The notes under the pieces are model-generated. The model saw nothing but the letters and a program-made list of their open reading frames with translations, ran no database searches and had not been told where the DNA came from. The translations under genes and the position numbers were made by a program. DNA of 64,000 bases from DATAES01 sp963721305 (GTDB taxonomy: Bacteria; Actinomycetota; Acidimicrobiia; Acidimicrobiales; JACDCH01). This document shows, piece by piece, positions 10,664 through 18,097 of this stretch (positions are counted from its first letter, which is position 1; every line of letters starts with the position of its first letter). The stretch lies in assembly GCA_963721305.1 (NCBI GenBank), contig CAVRIR010000005.1, positions 1 to 64,000 of the forward strand. The letters are read 5' to 3'.

Positions 10664-10785
10664 ATTTCCCGTTCACCCCCCAATGGGTAGCCACGGCCGC
10701 CGTCACTTGGGCGTCCTCGACTCCCGGCGGGCGCGCTCGCATCCACTGATCCTGCTCCATCGCAACACCCGTCTCGGGGGTTTGA
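10655..10785. other. Probable chimeric junction and spacer
   Basis: The rpsA reading frame is S1-like up to the Pro-Ala-Ser codons at about 10655-10663, and after that no S1 residues appear in any frame. The next about 120 bases hold no gene. A different set of genes with far fewer indels starts with the sigma factor at about 10785. No insertion sequence end, integrase or target duplication is visible here, so a join made during assembly is the simplest explanation. Confidence 0.6.
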
Positions 10786-11310
10786 TGGTGTATGGCGCCG
10801 CTGGGACCGACCGAACCGGCAACAATCGCGCCGCGACGGAGCAGACGACTTCGCAACGTTCTTCGGTCAGCACTATGTCCGTCTCTGCCGTGGCTTGTTC
10901 CTGATCACGGGCGACGCGGCCGAGGCCGAAGACGTCGCGCAGGAGGCGATGAGCCGCGTTCACCAGCGGTGGACACGGATCGCGTCGATGGACTCGCCGG
11001 AGGGCTATCTGTGGCGCAGCGCGCGCCAACCTCGACCACAAGCGAGCACGTCGCGCCGCAGTGCGGAACCGCTTCACGCCTACGGTGCCAAGCGGCCCCG
11101 ATCCGCAGTCATCGCGACCACCGGCGTCGATGTCCGAGCCGCACTTGCGCAGCTGAGCCCTGCGCACCGCGAGGTCTTGATCCTCATCGACTGGTTCGGG
11201 CTCGACGCCGTCGCCGCGGCGCCCCGCTCGGCATCGAGCCCGTTTTGGTGCGAAGTCGTCTGCATCGCGCCCGCGAACGAATGCGCGAGCTGCTGGAGGA
11301 GGAGCATTGA
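10785..11310 (+). CDS. ECF-type RNA polymerase sigma factor (frameshifted)
   Basis: This is an extracytoplasmic-function sigma-70 factor of about 170 residues. Region 2 is seen as DDFATFFGQHYVRLCRGLFLITGDAAEAEDVAQEAMSRVHQRW and YLWRSAANLDHKRARRAAVRNRF; region 4 as ALAQLSPAHREVLILIDWFGLDAVAAAPLGIEPVLVRSRLHRARERMRELLEEEH. Each stretch is in a different frame, with breaks at about 10840, 11030 and 11225 (extra C in the region 4 helix). The start is uncertain: ATG 10785 after a G-rich stretch is proposed. The TGA at 11308-11310 overlaps the TTG start of the next gene, a membrane protein that is its probable anti-sigma partner. Confidence 0.75.
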
Positions 11311-12428
11311 TCGACCTGAACGAGTTGCTGGAAGCGGAAGCACAGCGCATCGAGGTGCCCGCTGACGTCTTCGAGAAGGTGGTCGTGCGGGCACGTCGTC
11401 GACGCCGTCGTCGCCGGGCGTGCGGCGTCGCGATCATGGTCGTCGTCTCCGCCGTTGCGCTCGTCGCCGGCAACAGGATGTGGCCGTCATCACGGAAGAC
11501 CGACGTCGTGACGGTGTCACCTTCGTCGACGGCGAGCAGGAGCGACACGAACCCGCCGCATGTGGTGAGCGCGAAGGAGCTCCCGGTTGGTGGCGCAACC
11601 GATGTTGCCGTCGACGAGTCCGGGGACGTGTGGGTTCCGGGAGCCGACGTTGTCCGCCGCCTCGACGGGCGCACCGGCGAGGTGGTCGCGACGATTCCGG
11701 TCGCCGGCTCGAGTGACTATCGCTACGCAGCCGCAGGGCTCGGCGCGGTGTGGGTCGTCGACTCGGGCACTGCCTCGCTGACCCGCATCGACCCGTCGTC
11801 GAACACGGTCACCGCCAGCGTCCCGCTCGCGGCGCCGCCCGTCGGCGTGGTCACCGGCTTCGGCAAGGTCTGGGTGCTCGCGTCCCTCGCGAGGGGCGGC
11901 ATCACCACCACCAACGACGCCACGCTCTCCGCAATCAATCCGACGACCATGCAGATCGTCGACCACGTCGACACCGCGCGGCGCACGCTTGTCAGCGAGC
12001 GACACCGAGGTGATCGTGAGCGGTGATTCGGATGGTTTCGTCCACGCGGTCGACCCGGAGAGCAACTATGTCCGGAACGCACGTCCTTTCGGGGGTGCAG
12101 TGGCCACGGTATGGGGCGCCGGCGACGACATGTGGATCGTCACCGAGAACTCGGTGCAACGATTCGATCCGCGTCGCTCACGCCAACGGGCAACGCGGTC
12201 CACACTCTTGCCGGCCCGATCGCCGTCTCACCCAACGCCGTCTGGCTGCTGCAGCAGCCGTCGAGCACCGAGCCGTCACAACTGCAAGAGCTCGACCCTG
12301 CCGGACCGACGACGGTGGGTGGCCCCTCTCCCGTCGGGCTCACCGCGGTCGACGTGGTGGCATCCGGCGACCGCGTCTGGGTCGCCAACTTCAATGCGGG
12401 AACCGTGACGATGCTCACCCTCGCCTGA
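11307..12428 (+). CDS. Membrane-anchored beta-propeller protein, probable anti-sigma partner (frameshifted)
   Basis: The protein of about 373 residues has a short cytoplasmic head (LNELLEAEAQRIEVPADVFEKV), a run of arginines, one membrane helix (VAIMVVVSAVALVAG) and an extracellular repeat domain of the YncE/SMP-30 type. The propeller blades repeat patterns such as ATDVAVDESGDVWVPG, AAGLGAVWVVDSG, TRIDPSSNTVTASVPL, GKVWVLAS and GDRVWVANFNAGTV. The TTG start overlaps the sigma gene stop, the classic layout for an ECF sigma factor and its anti-sigma regulator. No zinc-finger HxxxCxxC motif is seen in the head, so the anti-sigma role is inferred from context. Frame breaks lie near 12000 and 12165. 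Confidence 0.65.
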
Positions 12429-12460
12429 CCCGTGAACACAACGCCCGACCGGCCGCGGGG

Positions 12461-13093
12461 TCAGTCCGGGGGCTTGGCTCCGGCGACCCGCCAGCAGTAC
12501 CAGGCGGCGATGGTGCGGTAGGGACGGAAACGTTCGCCCAGCGGCAGCAGCTCCTTCGACGTCGGGACCTCGGACATCCCGTAGGCGCGCCCGTACCCGA
12601 CACGGACGCCGTAGTCCCCGATGGGCCACACGTCCAATCGCCGCAGCGTGAAGATGAGGAACATCTCGGCGGTCCACGGGCCGATGCCCTTCACCTGCAC
12701 GAGCTCGGCCACCACCTCGTCATCCGGCAGCCGGCCGATGCGATCGAGCCGCACCTGTCCGGACACCACCTTCTCCGCGAGATCCAGGGTGGACATCGCT
12801 TTGGAGCCAGACGATCCCGCCGCCCGCAACGCGTCGTAGCCGGCGTCGAGCACCGCCTCGGGCGTGAACGGCCCGTCGACGATGGCGCGGGTTCGCGTCC
12901 AGATCGCTTCCGCGGCCTTGCCCGCGAGCTGTTGGTAGCAGATCGCCTCGGCGAGTTGCTCGAAGCGGCTGTCGCCGGTTCGCCTGCTCCCGAGCTTCGG
13001 AGGCCCGTGCTCGACCACCAAAGTCGCCATCACCGGGTCGATGGCCGACACGGCGGCGACCGCGTCCCGCACGGAGATTCGAGCGGGAGGCAT
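12461..13093 (-). CDS. DNA-3-methyladenine glycosylase, HhH-GPD family
   Basis: This 210-residue base-excision repair enzyme removes alkylated bases from DNA. Residues about 125-150 carry the helix-hairpin-helix (LVQVKGIGPWTAEMF), and Asp160 in WPIGDYGVRVG sits at the catalytic aspartate position of the HhH-GPD fold. The FEQLAEAICYQQLAGKAA segment at residues 44-61 is typical of the AlkA-like group; the extra N-terminal AlkA domain is absent, so this is a compact form. The ATG start at 13093 faces the cyclophilin gene start 17 bases away, so the two are divergently transcribed from a very short promoter region. It ends convergently with the beta-propeller gene. Confidence 0.88.
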   Translation of the reverse strand: MPPARISVRDAVAAVSAIDPVMATLVVEHGPPKLGSRRTGDSRFEQLAEAICYQQLAGKAAEAIWTRTRAIVDGPFTPEAVLDAGYDALRAAGSSGSKAMSTLDLAEKVVSGQVRLDRIGRLPDDEVVAELVQVKGIGPWTAEMFLIFTLRRLDVWPIGDYGVRVGYGRAYGMSEVPTSKELLPLGERFRPYRTIAAWYCWRVAGAKPPD

Positions 13094-13110
13094 CGGGCTA
13101 CCGTACGCCG

Positions 13111-13587
13111 ATGCCCCAACCTCCTGCGATGCAGATCGACCTCGACACCATCTACCAAGTGGTGATCGACACCGATCGCGGTTCGATCACGATGGAGCTC
13201 GACCCGAGGCTTGCTCCCAACACCGTCAACAACTTCGTCTCCCTCGCTCGCGACGGGTACTACGACGGGCTCGCCTTCCATCGGGTCGTGCCCGAGTTCG
13301 TCGTCCAGGGTGGCGATCCCGAAGGAAGCGGACGTGGTGGTCCCGGTTACAAGTTCGCCGACGAGCCCGTCAAGGGCGAGTACACGCTCGGCGCGGTCGC
13401 GATGGCGAACGCCGGCCCGAACTCCAACGGCAGCCAGTTCTTCATCTGCATCGACGACTGCAGGCGGAAGCTCGACAAGTCCTACAACCTGTTCGGCTAC
13501 GTCATCGACGGCGTCGACGTCGCGCAGAGCATCAAGCAAGGCGACGTGATGCGCTCGTTGACGATCTCCGAGCGCGCCACGGATTGA
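13111..13587 (+). CDS. Cyclophilin-type peptidyl-prolyl cis-trans isomerase
   Basis: This cytosolic proline isomerase of 158 residues assists protein folding. The cyclophilin pattern is complete: GSITMELDPRLAPNTVNNFVSLA, YYDGLAFHRVVPEFVVQGGDP, GGPGYKFADE, GAVAMANAGPNSNGSQFFI and LFGYVIDGVDVAQSI. The active-site Arg lies in FHRV and the Gln-Phe pair in SQFFI. There is no signal peptide. The next gene, a metallo-beta-lactamase-fold hydrolase, starts 9 bases downstream, so they probably share a transcript. Confidence 0.92.
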   Translation: MPQPPAMQIDLDTIYQVVIDTDRGSITMELDPRLAPNTVNNFVSLARDGYYDGLAFHRVVPEFVVQGGDPEGSGRGGPGYKFADEPVKGEYTLGAVAMANAGPNSNGSQFFICIDDCRRKLDKSYNLFGYVIDGVDVAQSIKQGDVMRSLTISERATD

Positions 13588-13595
13588 GCCGACGC

Positions 13596-14531
13596 GTGAG
13601 CGCACCGACACACGACCACGACCATCCCGACATTCCCCCGCCGACCGTCGAGGAAGTGAGCGACGGCGTCTTCGCGTACGTCCAGCTCGACGGCTCGTGG
13701 GGACTGAACAACAGCGGCTTCCTCGTCGGCCGCGACGCGGTCACCGTCATCGACACGTGTTTCACGGAACGCCGCACCCGCGCGCTGGTCGACACCATCG
13801 AGTCGGTGACTGCCCTGCCGTTGCGCACGCTCGTCAACACGCATCACCACGGCGACCACACGCACGGCAATTACCTCATGCCGTCCGCCACCATCATCGG
13901 GCACGAGCGGTGTCGCGAGGAGATGATCGACAGCGGCCACATCGCGACCGGACTGTTTCCCGGCGTGGACTGGGGCCGGCTGGAGGTCGCTCCGCCCTTC
14001 GTGTGCTTCGAGGACCACCTCGACCTGTACGTGGACGATCGGAAGGTCGAGCTGCAGTTCGTCGGTCCCGCGCACACGACCAACGACGTCGTGGCGTGGC
14101 TCCCGCAACAACGCGTCCTGTTCGCCGGCGACCTCGTCTTCAACGGCGGCACACCGTTTGTCGTGATGGGTTCGGTCGCGGGCTCGCTCGCTGCACTCGA
14201 CCGCATCCGCGCGCTCGGTCCCGACCTGATCGTCCCGGGACATGGACGGGTGTGTGGCATCGACGCCGTCGACGACCAGGTCGCCTACCTTCGCTTCGTG
14301 CAGGAGCTCGCTCGGAGCGGCTTCGACGACGGCACGCCGCCACTCGAGCTCGCACAGCGCACCGACCTCGGACGCTTCGCCGGTCTGCACGATCCCGAGC
14401 GGCTCGTCGGCAACCTCTACCGCGCCTACTCGGAGCTGCGGGGTGAGCCGCTTGGCACGCCGATCGATCCGCAGGCGTACGCCGACATGATCACGTACAA
14501 CGGCGGTGAGCCGCTGCGATGCCTGGCCTGA
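13596..14531 (+). CDS. Metallo-beta-lactamase-fold hydrolase
   Basis: The 311-residue protein is a binuclear zinc hydrolase of the MBL superfamily. The metal motif is NTHHHGDHTHGN near residues 81-92, with further ligands in FVGPAHTTND, FAGDLVFNGG and IVPGHGRV. The N-terminus is rich in His and Asp (THDHDHPD). The GTG at 13596 is chosen as the first start downstream of the cyclophilin stop and in frame with the conserved VSDGVFAYVQ. The last 13 bases overlap the next gene, a DNA glycosylase. The substrate cannot be told from sequence. Confidence 0.85.
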   Translation: MSAPTHDHDHPDIPPPTVEEVSDGVFAYVQLDGSWGLNNSGFLVGRDAVTVIDTCFTERRTRALVDTIESVTALPLRTLVNTHHHGDHTHGNYLMPSATIIGHERCREEMIDSGHIATGLFPGVDWGRLEVAPPFVCFEDHLDLYVDDRKVELQFVGPAHTTNDVVAWLPQQRVLFAGDLVFNGGTPFVVMGSVAGSLAALDRIRALGPDLIVPGHGRVCGIDAVDDQVAYLRFVQELARSGFDDGTPPLELAQRTDLGRFAGLHDPERLVGNLYRAYSELRGEPLGTPIDPQAYADMITYNGGEPLRCLA

Positions 14532-15424
14532 CGAGCCGGATCGAGCTCGACCACCGCGCCGACCTTCGCCGCACGACGTACCTCATCGGTCACGGTCGCA
14601 CCGATCCGACCATTCGCTTCACGCCCGACGGTGTGTGGCGAGCGACGCGGACGCCCGACGGTCCGGCCACGGTCCACCTCGCCGTCGTGCCGAGCGGCCA
14701 CGCCGTCAGCGCGCAGGCGTGGGGACCCGGCGCCCCGTGGCTGCTCGAGCGCGCCCCCGGGATGTGCGGCGCGCTCGACTCGCTCGACGGCTTCGAGCCG
14801 AGCCGTCATCCGGCGGTCGAGCGGCTCGCACACCGGATGCCTGGCGTTCGTCTGTGCCGGACCGATCGCGTGCTCGACGCGCTCGTGCCCGCCATCCTCG
14901 AACAGAAGGTGACAGGACGCGAGGCACGCCGTTCGTGGGCCGGGTTGGTCCGCCGATTCGGCGAACCAGCACCGGGGCCGGTCGATCTGCTCGTCGCTCC
15001 CCCATCAGCGCTGCTACGGACGATCACGTCATCGACGTGGCACGCCCTGGGCGTGGAGCGCAAACGGGCCGAGACGATCCGTCGCGTCGCAACGGTCGCG
15101 CATCGCCTCGAGGAGGCGGCGGACCCGGCCGACCTCCGCACCCGCCTCCTTGCCGTTCCGGGAGTCGGACCGTGGACCGCCGCCGAGGTCGCCATCGTCG
15201 CTCACGGCGACCCCGACGCAGTGAGCGTCGGCGACTACCACCTCCCCCACGCCGTCACTTGGACCCTCGCGGGCGAGCCGCGAGGCTCGGACGAGCGCAT
15301 GCTCGAGCTGCTCGAGCCCTTCGGCGGCCACCGGGGCCGCGTCGTTCGCCTCATCGAGTCGAGTGGGCTCGGCGCACCCCGGCGCGGTCCGCGGATGCCG
15401 CTACGCGACATCGCTCGCCACTGA
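14519..15424 (+). CDS. HhH-GPD DNA glycosylase with AlkA-like N-terminal domain
   Basis: This 301-residue protein is a second base-excision glycosylase in the window. Residues 1-100 form a beta-rich AlkA N-like domain, followed by the helical HhH-GPD core: VLDALVPAILEQKVTGREARRSW, the hairpin LLAVPGVGPWTAAEVA at 210-225, and a catalytic-position Asp239 in VSVGDYHLPHAV. The start overlaps the MBL gene by 13 bases, so translation is probably coupled. It differs from the 12461-13093 enzyme in having the N-terminal domain. The position just before a second ECF sigma factor may be chance. Confidence 0.87.
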   Translation: MPGLTSRIELDHRADLRRTTYLIGHGRTDPTIRFTPDGVWRATRTPDGPATVHLAVVPSGHAVSAQAWGPGAPWLLERAPGMCGALDSLDGFEPSRHPAVERLAHRMPGVRLCRTDRVLDALVPAILEQKVTGREARRSWAGLVRRFGEPAPGPVDLLVAPPSALLRTITSSTWHALGVERKRAETIRRVATVAHRLEEAADPADLRTRLLAVPGVGPWTAAEVAIVAHGDPDAVSVGDYHLPHAVTWTLAGEPRGSDERMLELLEPFGGHRGRVVRLIESSGLGAPRRGPRMPLRDIARH

Positions 15425-15482
15425 ACGAAGATTTCCCGACCGCACCCGTCGGACCTGGCGCTTCCCGAGCGATGATCTGTAT

Positions 15483-16010
15483 GTGAGGGGGCTCGAAGCC
15501 GGCGCCGGCGACCACGGAGTGGCGCTGCTCGACATGTATGACGTCGCCCTTCCCCAGGTGTACGGCTATCTCGCGGCGCGCACCCGCAACACCGAGGTGG
15601 CCGAGGACCTCGCATCCGAGACGTTCCTCGCCGCGGCGCAGGCGGTGCAGCGCGACACGGTTCCGGACCTCACGGTCGGATGGTTGATCACCGTCGCTCG
15701 CAACAAGCTCGTGGACCATTGGCGGCGGCAGGAGCGAGAGGAACGCAGCCTTCGCCTCGTGGAGCCGGCCGAAGCGTTCGAGGACGACATGGAAGGACGC
15801 TTCGATCGCCAACGTGCCCGCGACGTGCTCGACCGCCTCGGAGCCCATCACCGCGCCGCACTGACACTGCGCTATCTCGACGGCTTGTCCGTGCCCGAGG
15901 TCGCCGCCCTGCTCGGACGGACGGTCCACGCCACCGAGGCGTTGCTCGTCCGGGCCCGCAACGCGTTCCGAGCCGCGTACGCCGAAGGGGGGTGCGACGA
16001 CGATGTCTGA
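15483..16010 (+). CDS. ECF RNA polymerase sigma factor
   Basis: This intact extracytoplasmic-function sigma factor has about 175 residues. Region 2 is VALPQVYGYLAARTRNTEVAEDLASETFLAAAQAV followed by VGWLITVARNKLVDHWRR; region 4 is LGAHHRAALTLRYLDGLSVPEVAALLGRTVHATEALLVRARNAFR. The GTG at 15483 is the first plausible start in frame; the upstream part of the frame runs into the preceding gene. The gene overlaps the next by 8 bases (the ATG of the VOC gene lies before the TGA), so both products are probably made in fixed proportion. Confidence 0.87.
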   Translation: MRGLEAGAGDHGVALLDMYDVALPQVYGYLAARTRNTEVAEDLASETFLAAAQAVQRDTVPDLTVGWLITVARNKLVDHWRRQEREERSLRLVEPAEAFEDDMEGRFDRQRARDVLDRLGAHHRAALTLRYLDGLSVPEVAALLGRTVHATEALLVRARNAFRAAYAEGGCDDDV

Positions 16011-16917
16011 TCCGTTCGACGCCCTGCGCGAGCCCGTCGCTCCCATCGCGCCACGACCACGGTTCGTGAACCAGCTCCGCGACCGTTTGACGGCGGCGCT
16101 CGGCATCGCGGCGTTGCCGACGGAGCGGAAGGAAGTCCGCGAGTACACGCCCTCGCGGCTGCACTCGCTCACGCCCTACCTCGCGTGCAGGGGCGCGGAC
16201 CGTGCCATCGAGTGGTACCAGCACGTGTTCGAAGCGAGCCTTCTCGGCGATCCGATCGTCATGCCCGACGGGCACATCGGGCACGCCGAGCTGTGCGTCG
16301 GCGACACGGTCTTCATGCTGGCGGACGAGTATCCGGCCGAGCTCCATCTCGGACCGGACACGCTCGGCGGCAGCAGCGTCGCGCTCATGATCCACGTGCC
16401 GAACTCGGACGCGACGGTCGCAGTGGCGGTCGCCGAAGGCGCAGAGCTCCTTCGCCCGGTCGAGGTCAACTACGGCGCACGCAGTGGTGTGATCCGTGAT
16501 CCCTTCGGCCATCGATGGTTCGTCGCCACGGCCGTCGAACCCGACGACATCCCGGTCGAGGACGTGCCCGGCCGCCGGTTCGGCGATGTGGGTTACCTGA
16601 CGCTCGAAGTGCCGGACGGTGATCGAGCCCAACGCTTCTTCGGCGAGCTCTTCGGATGGGACATCGACGGCGGCTATCAGCCGGGCTCGTTCCACATCTC
16701 CTCGATCACACCGCCCGGTGGGATCCACGGACGAGAGGGCGACCCAGAGGTGCGGCTGTACTTCCGGGTCGAGGACATCGAGGCGACTGCGGCACGAGTC
16801 CGTGAGCTCGGGGGCCAGGTCCTGTCGGTCACGCAGTACGAGTCCGGCGGCAACGCCGAGTGCATCGACGACCAGGGCCTGCGCTTCGACCTGTTCCGTC
16901 CCCGCCCCGGCTACTGA
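16003..16917 (+). CDS. Two-domain VOC (glyoxalase-fold) protein coupled to an ECF sigma factor
   Basis: The 304-residue protein starts with a short charged head (DPFDALREPVAPIAPRPRFVNQLRDRL), which resembles the cytoplasmic piece usually found on membrane anti-sigma factors. Two VOC/glyoxalase-fold domains follow. The first (about 50-180) has YLACRGADRAIEWYQHVFEA and GVIRDPFGHRWFVAT; the second (about 195-300) has GYLTLEVPDGDRAQRFFGELFGW and IDDQGLRFDLFRP. There is no membrane helix. It overlaps the ECF sigma gene by 8 bases. A soluble ligand-binding partner for the sigma factor is the obvious inference, but no ligand or true enzyme activity can be assigned. Confidence 0.75.
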   Translation: MSDPFDALREPVAPIAPRPRFVNQLRDRLTAALGIAALPTERKEVREYTPSRLHSLTPYLACRGADRAIEWYQHVFEASLLGDPIVMPDGHIGHAELCVGDTVFMLADEYPAELHLGPDTLGGSSVALMIHVPNSDATVAVAVAEGAELLRPVEVNYGARSGVIRDPFGHRWFVATAVEPDDIPVEDVPGRRFGDVGYLTLEVPDGDRAQRFFGELFGWDIDGGYQPGSFHISSITPPGGIHGREGDPEVRLYFRVEDIEATAARVRELGGQVLSVTQYESGGNAECIDDQGLRFDLFRPRPGY

Positions 16918-16935
16918 GCTCACCAGCCGGTCGCG

Positions 16936-16984
16936 AACTCCGGGGAGAAACGGGCGCCATGGCGCCCGTTTCCATCCAACATTC
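16936..16984 (-). repeat. 49-base palindromic interspersed repeat, copy 1
   Basis: The 49-base unit begins AACTCCGGGGAG and ends CCAACATTC on the plus strand. Its centre is a perfect 12-base-pair stem (GAAACGGGCGCC, AT, GGCGCCCGTTTC) at 16947-16972. It sits in the convergent gap between the VOC gene and the GT-C gene, 13 bases beyond the latter's stop. The strand given is that of the gene it follows. It could serve as a two-way terminator. Confidence 0.85.
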
Positions 16985-16996
16985 CCTCTAAGTCAT

Positions 16997-18097
16997 TCAA
17001 GGGACGTAGATGCTCAGCCACGCCAATGTGGTGAGCCCGAACAGGCCCGCGGCGCAGACCAGCGCGGCGACCCGCTCGGCGAATCGGGACGACACGAGCA
17101 CGGCCAGCGCGATCACCAAGGGGAACGCATTGAGCCCGTATCGCTCGATCGAGTTGAGGTTGTCGGCGGCGAGCGAGGTTACGACGATCCCGAGCGAGAA
17201 GAGCCCGTACGAGGCGGGCAGTCGTTGGAACACCACGACCGTCAGCACCACGAGCGCGATGGCGAAGGGCAGGTGCAGGCCGTGCTTGTCCAAGTGAACG
17301 ACATCGGACGCGGCCTCGCCGATGCGGATGATGGGGTTCGACAACTTGCCGCGCAGGTCGTTCTGCAATTGCAGCGGGAGCTTCCAGTTGCCGAACTCCC
17401 GACCGACCCACCACATGTACGTGCCGACACCGGCGAGCGGCGCGAGCACGGCCGCGATGCGACCCGGCAGCTCGTCCACGCGACGCCCACGCACGCCGCG
17501 CGCCGCTTCGACCACGGCGGCGAGCGAAAGGAACACGCCCGTCGGCCGGGTCAGTCCCGCGAGGTACCCGGCGAGCGCGGCGATCCACCAACGTTCGCGA
17601 CGCAGGCCGAGGAACATCGCTGCCGCGAGCGCGATGAACATGGCCTCCGCGTACGCGAACGTCAGCACGAACGCCGGCGGCACGATCGCGAACAACAGGG
17701 CGGCGCGATGCGCCGTGCGACGGTCGAGCTCCATCATCGTCAACCGATAGACGAGCGCGCCCGCGATCAGCGCGGCCACGTTCGCGATGATCACCAACGC
17801 GACGCCGGGATCGATGAACGTCACCGCCGCGACGAGCCGCCCGAACAGCGGGTACAACGGGAAGAAGCGCAATGCCTCGTGCGGCTCGAAGGCGTAGCCG
17901 TGGTCCGCGATGCCTCGGTAGAAGACGCCGTCCCACGCGTACAGTCCGAACCGGCTCGCGTCGGGGCGTACGCCGTTGCGGCGCACATGGATCCACAACA
18001 CCGATGCGAACCACGCCGCGACGACGATGCCGCGGGCGATGACCCAGCCGGGAACGGCCGCGCGCAACCCCGAGGCCGCGCCGCGCGCGCGAGTCAC
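16997..18097 (-). CDS. PIG-V-like/GT-C membrane mannosyltransferase
   Basis: This 366-residue protein has about eight to ten membrane helices and looks like the bacterial relatives of the GPI mannosyltransferase PIG-V, which use a polyprenyl-phosphate sugar on the outer face of the membrane. Early motifs are the luminal WDGVFYRGIADHGYAFEP, including the Trp-Asp pair at the position of the catalytic Asp in GT-C enzymes, then FFPLYPLFGRL and FAYAEAMFIALAAAMFLGLRRERWW, and GLTRPTGVFLSLA. The GTG start overlaps the stop of the upstream glycosyltransferase gene (GTGA). Its 3' end is followed by repeat copy 1. The sugar donor and acceptor are unknown. Confidence 0.78.
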   Translation of the reverse strand: MTRARGAASGLRAAVPGWVIARGIVVAAWFASVLWIHVRRNGVRPDASRFGLYAWDGVFYRGIADHGYAFEPHEALRFFPLYPLFGRLVAAVTFIDPGVALVIIANVAALIAGALVYRLTMMELDRRTAHRAALLFAIVPPAFVLTFAYAEAMFIALAAAMFLGLRRERWWIAALAGYLAGLTRPTGVFLSLAAVVEAARGVRGRRVDELPGRIAAVLAPLAGVGTYMWWVGREFGNWKLPLQLQNDLRGKLSNPIIRIGEAASDVVHLDKHGLHLPFAIALVVLTVVVFQRLPASYGLFSLGIVVTSLAADNLNSIERYGLNAFPLVIALAVLVSSRFAERVAALVCAAGLFGLTTLAWLSIYVP

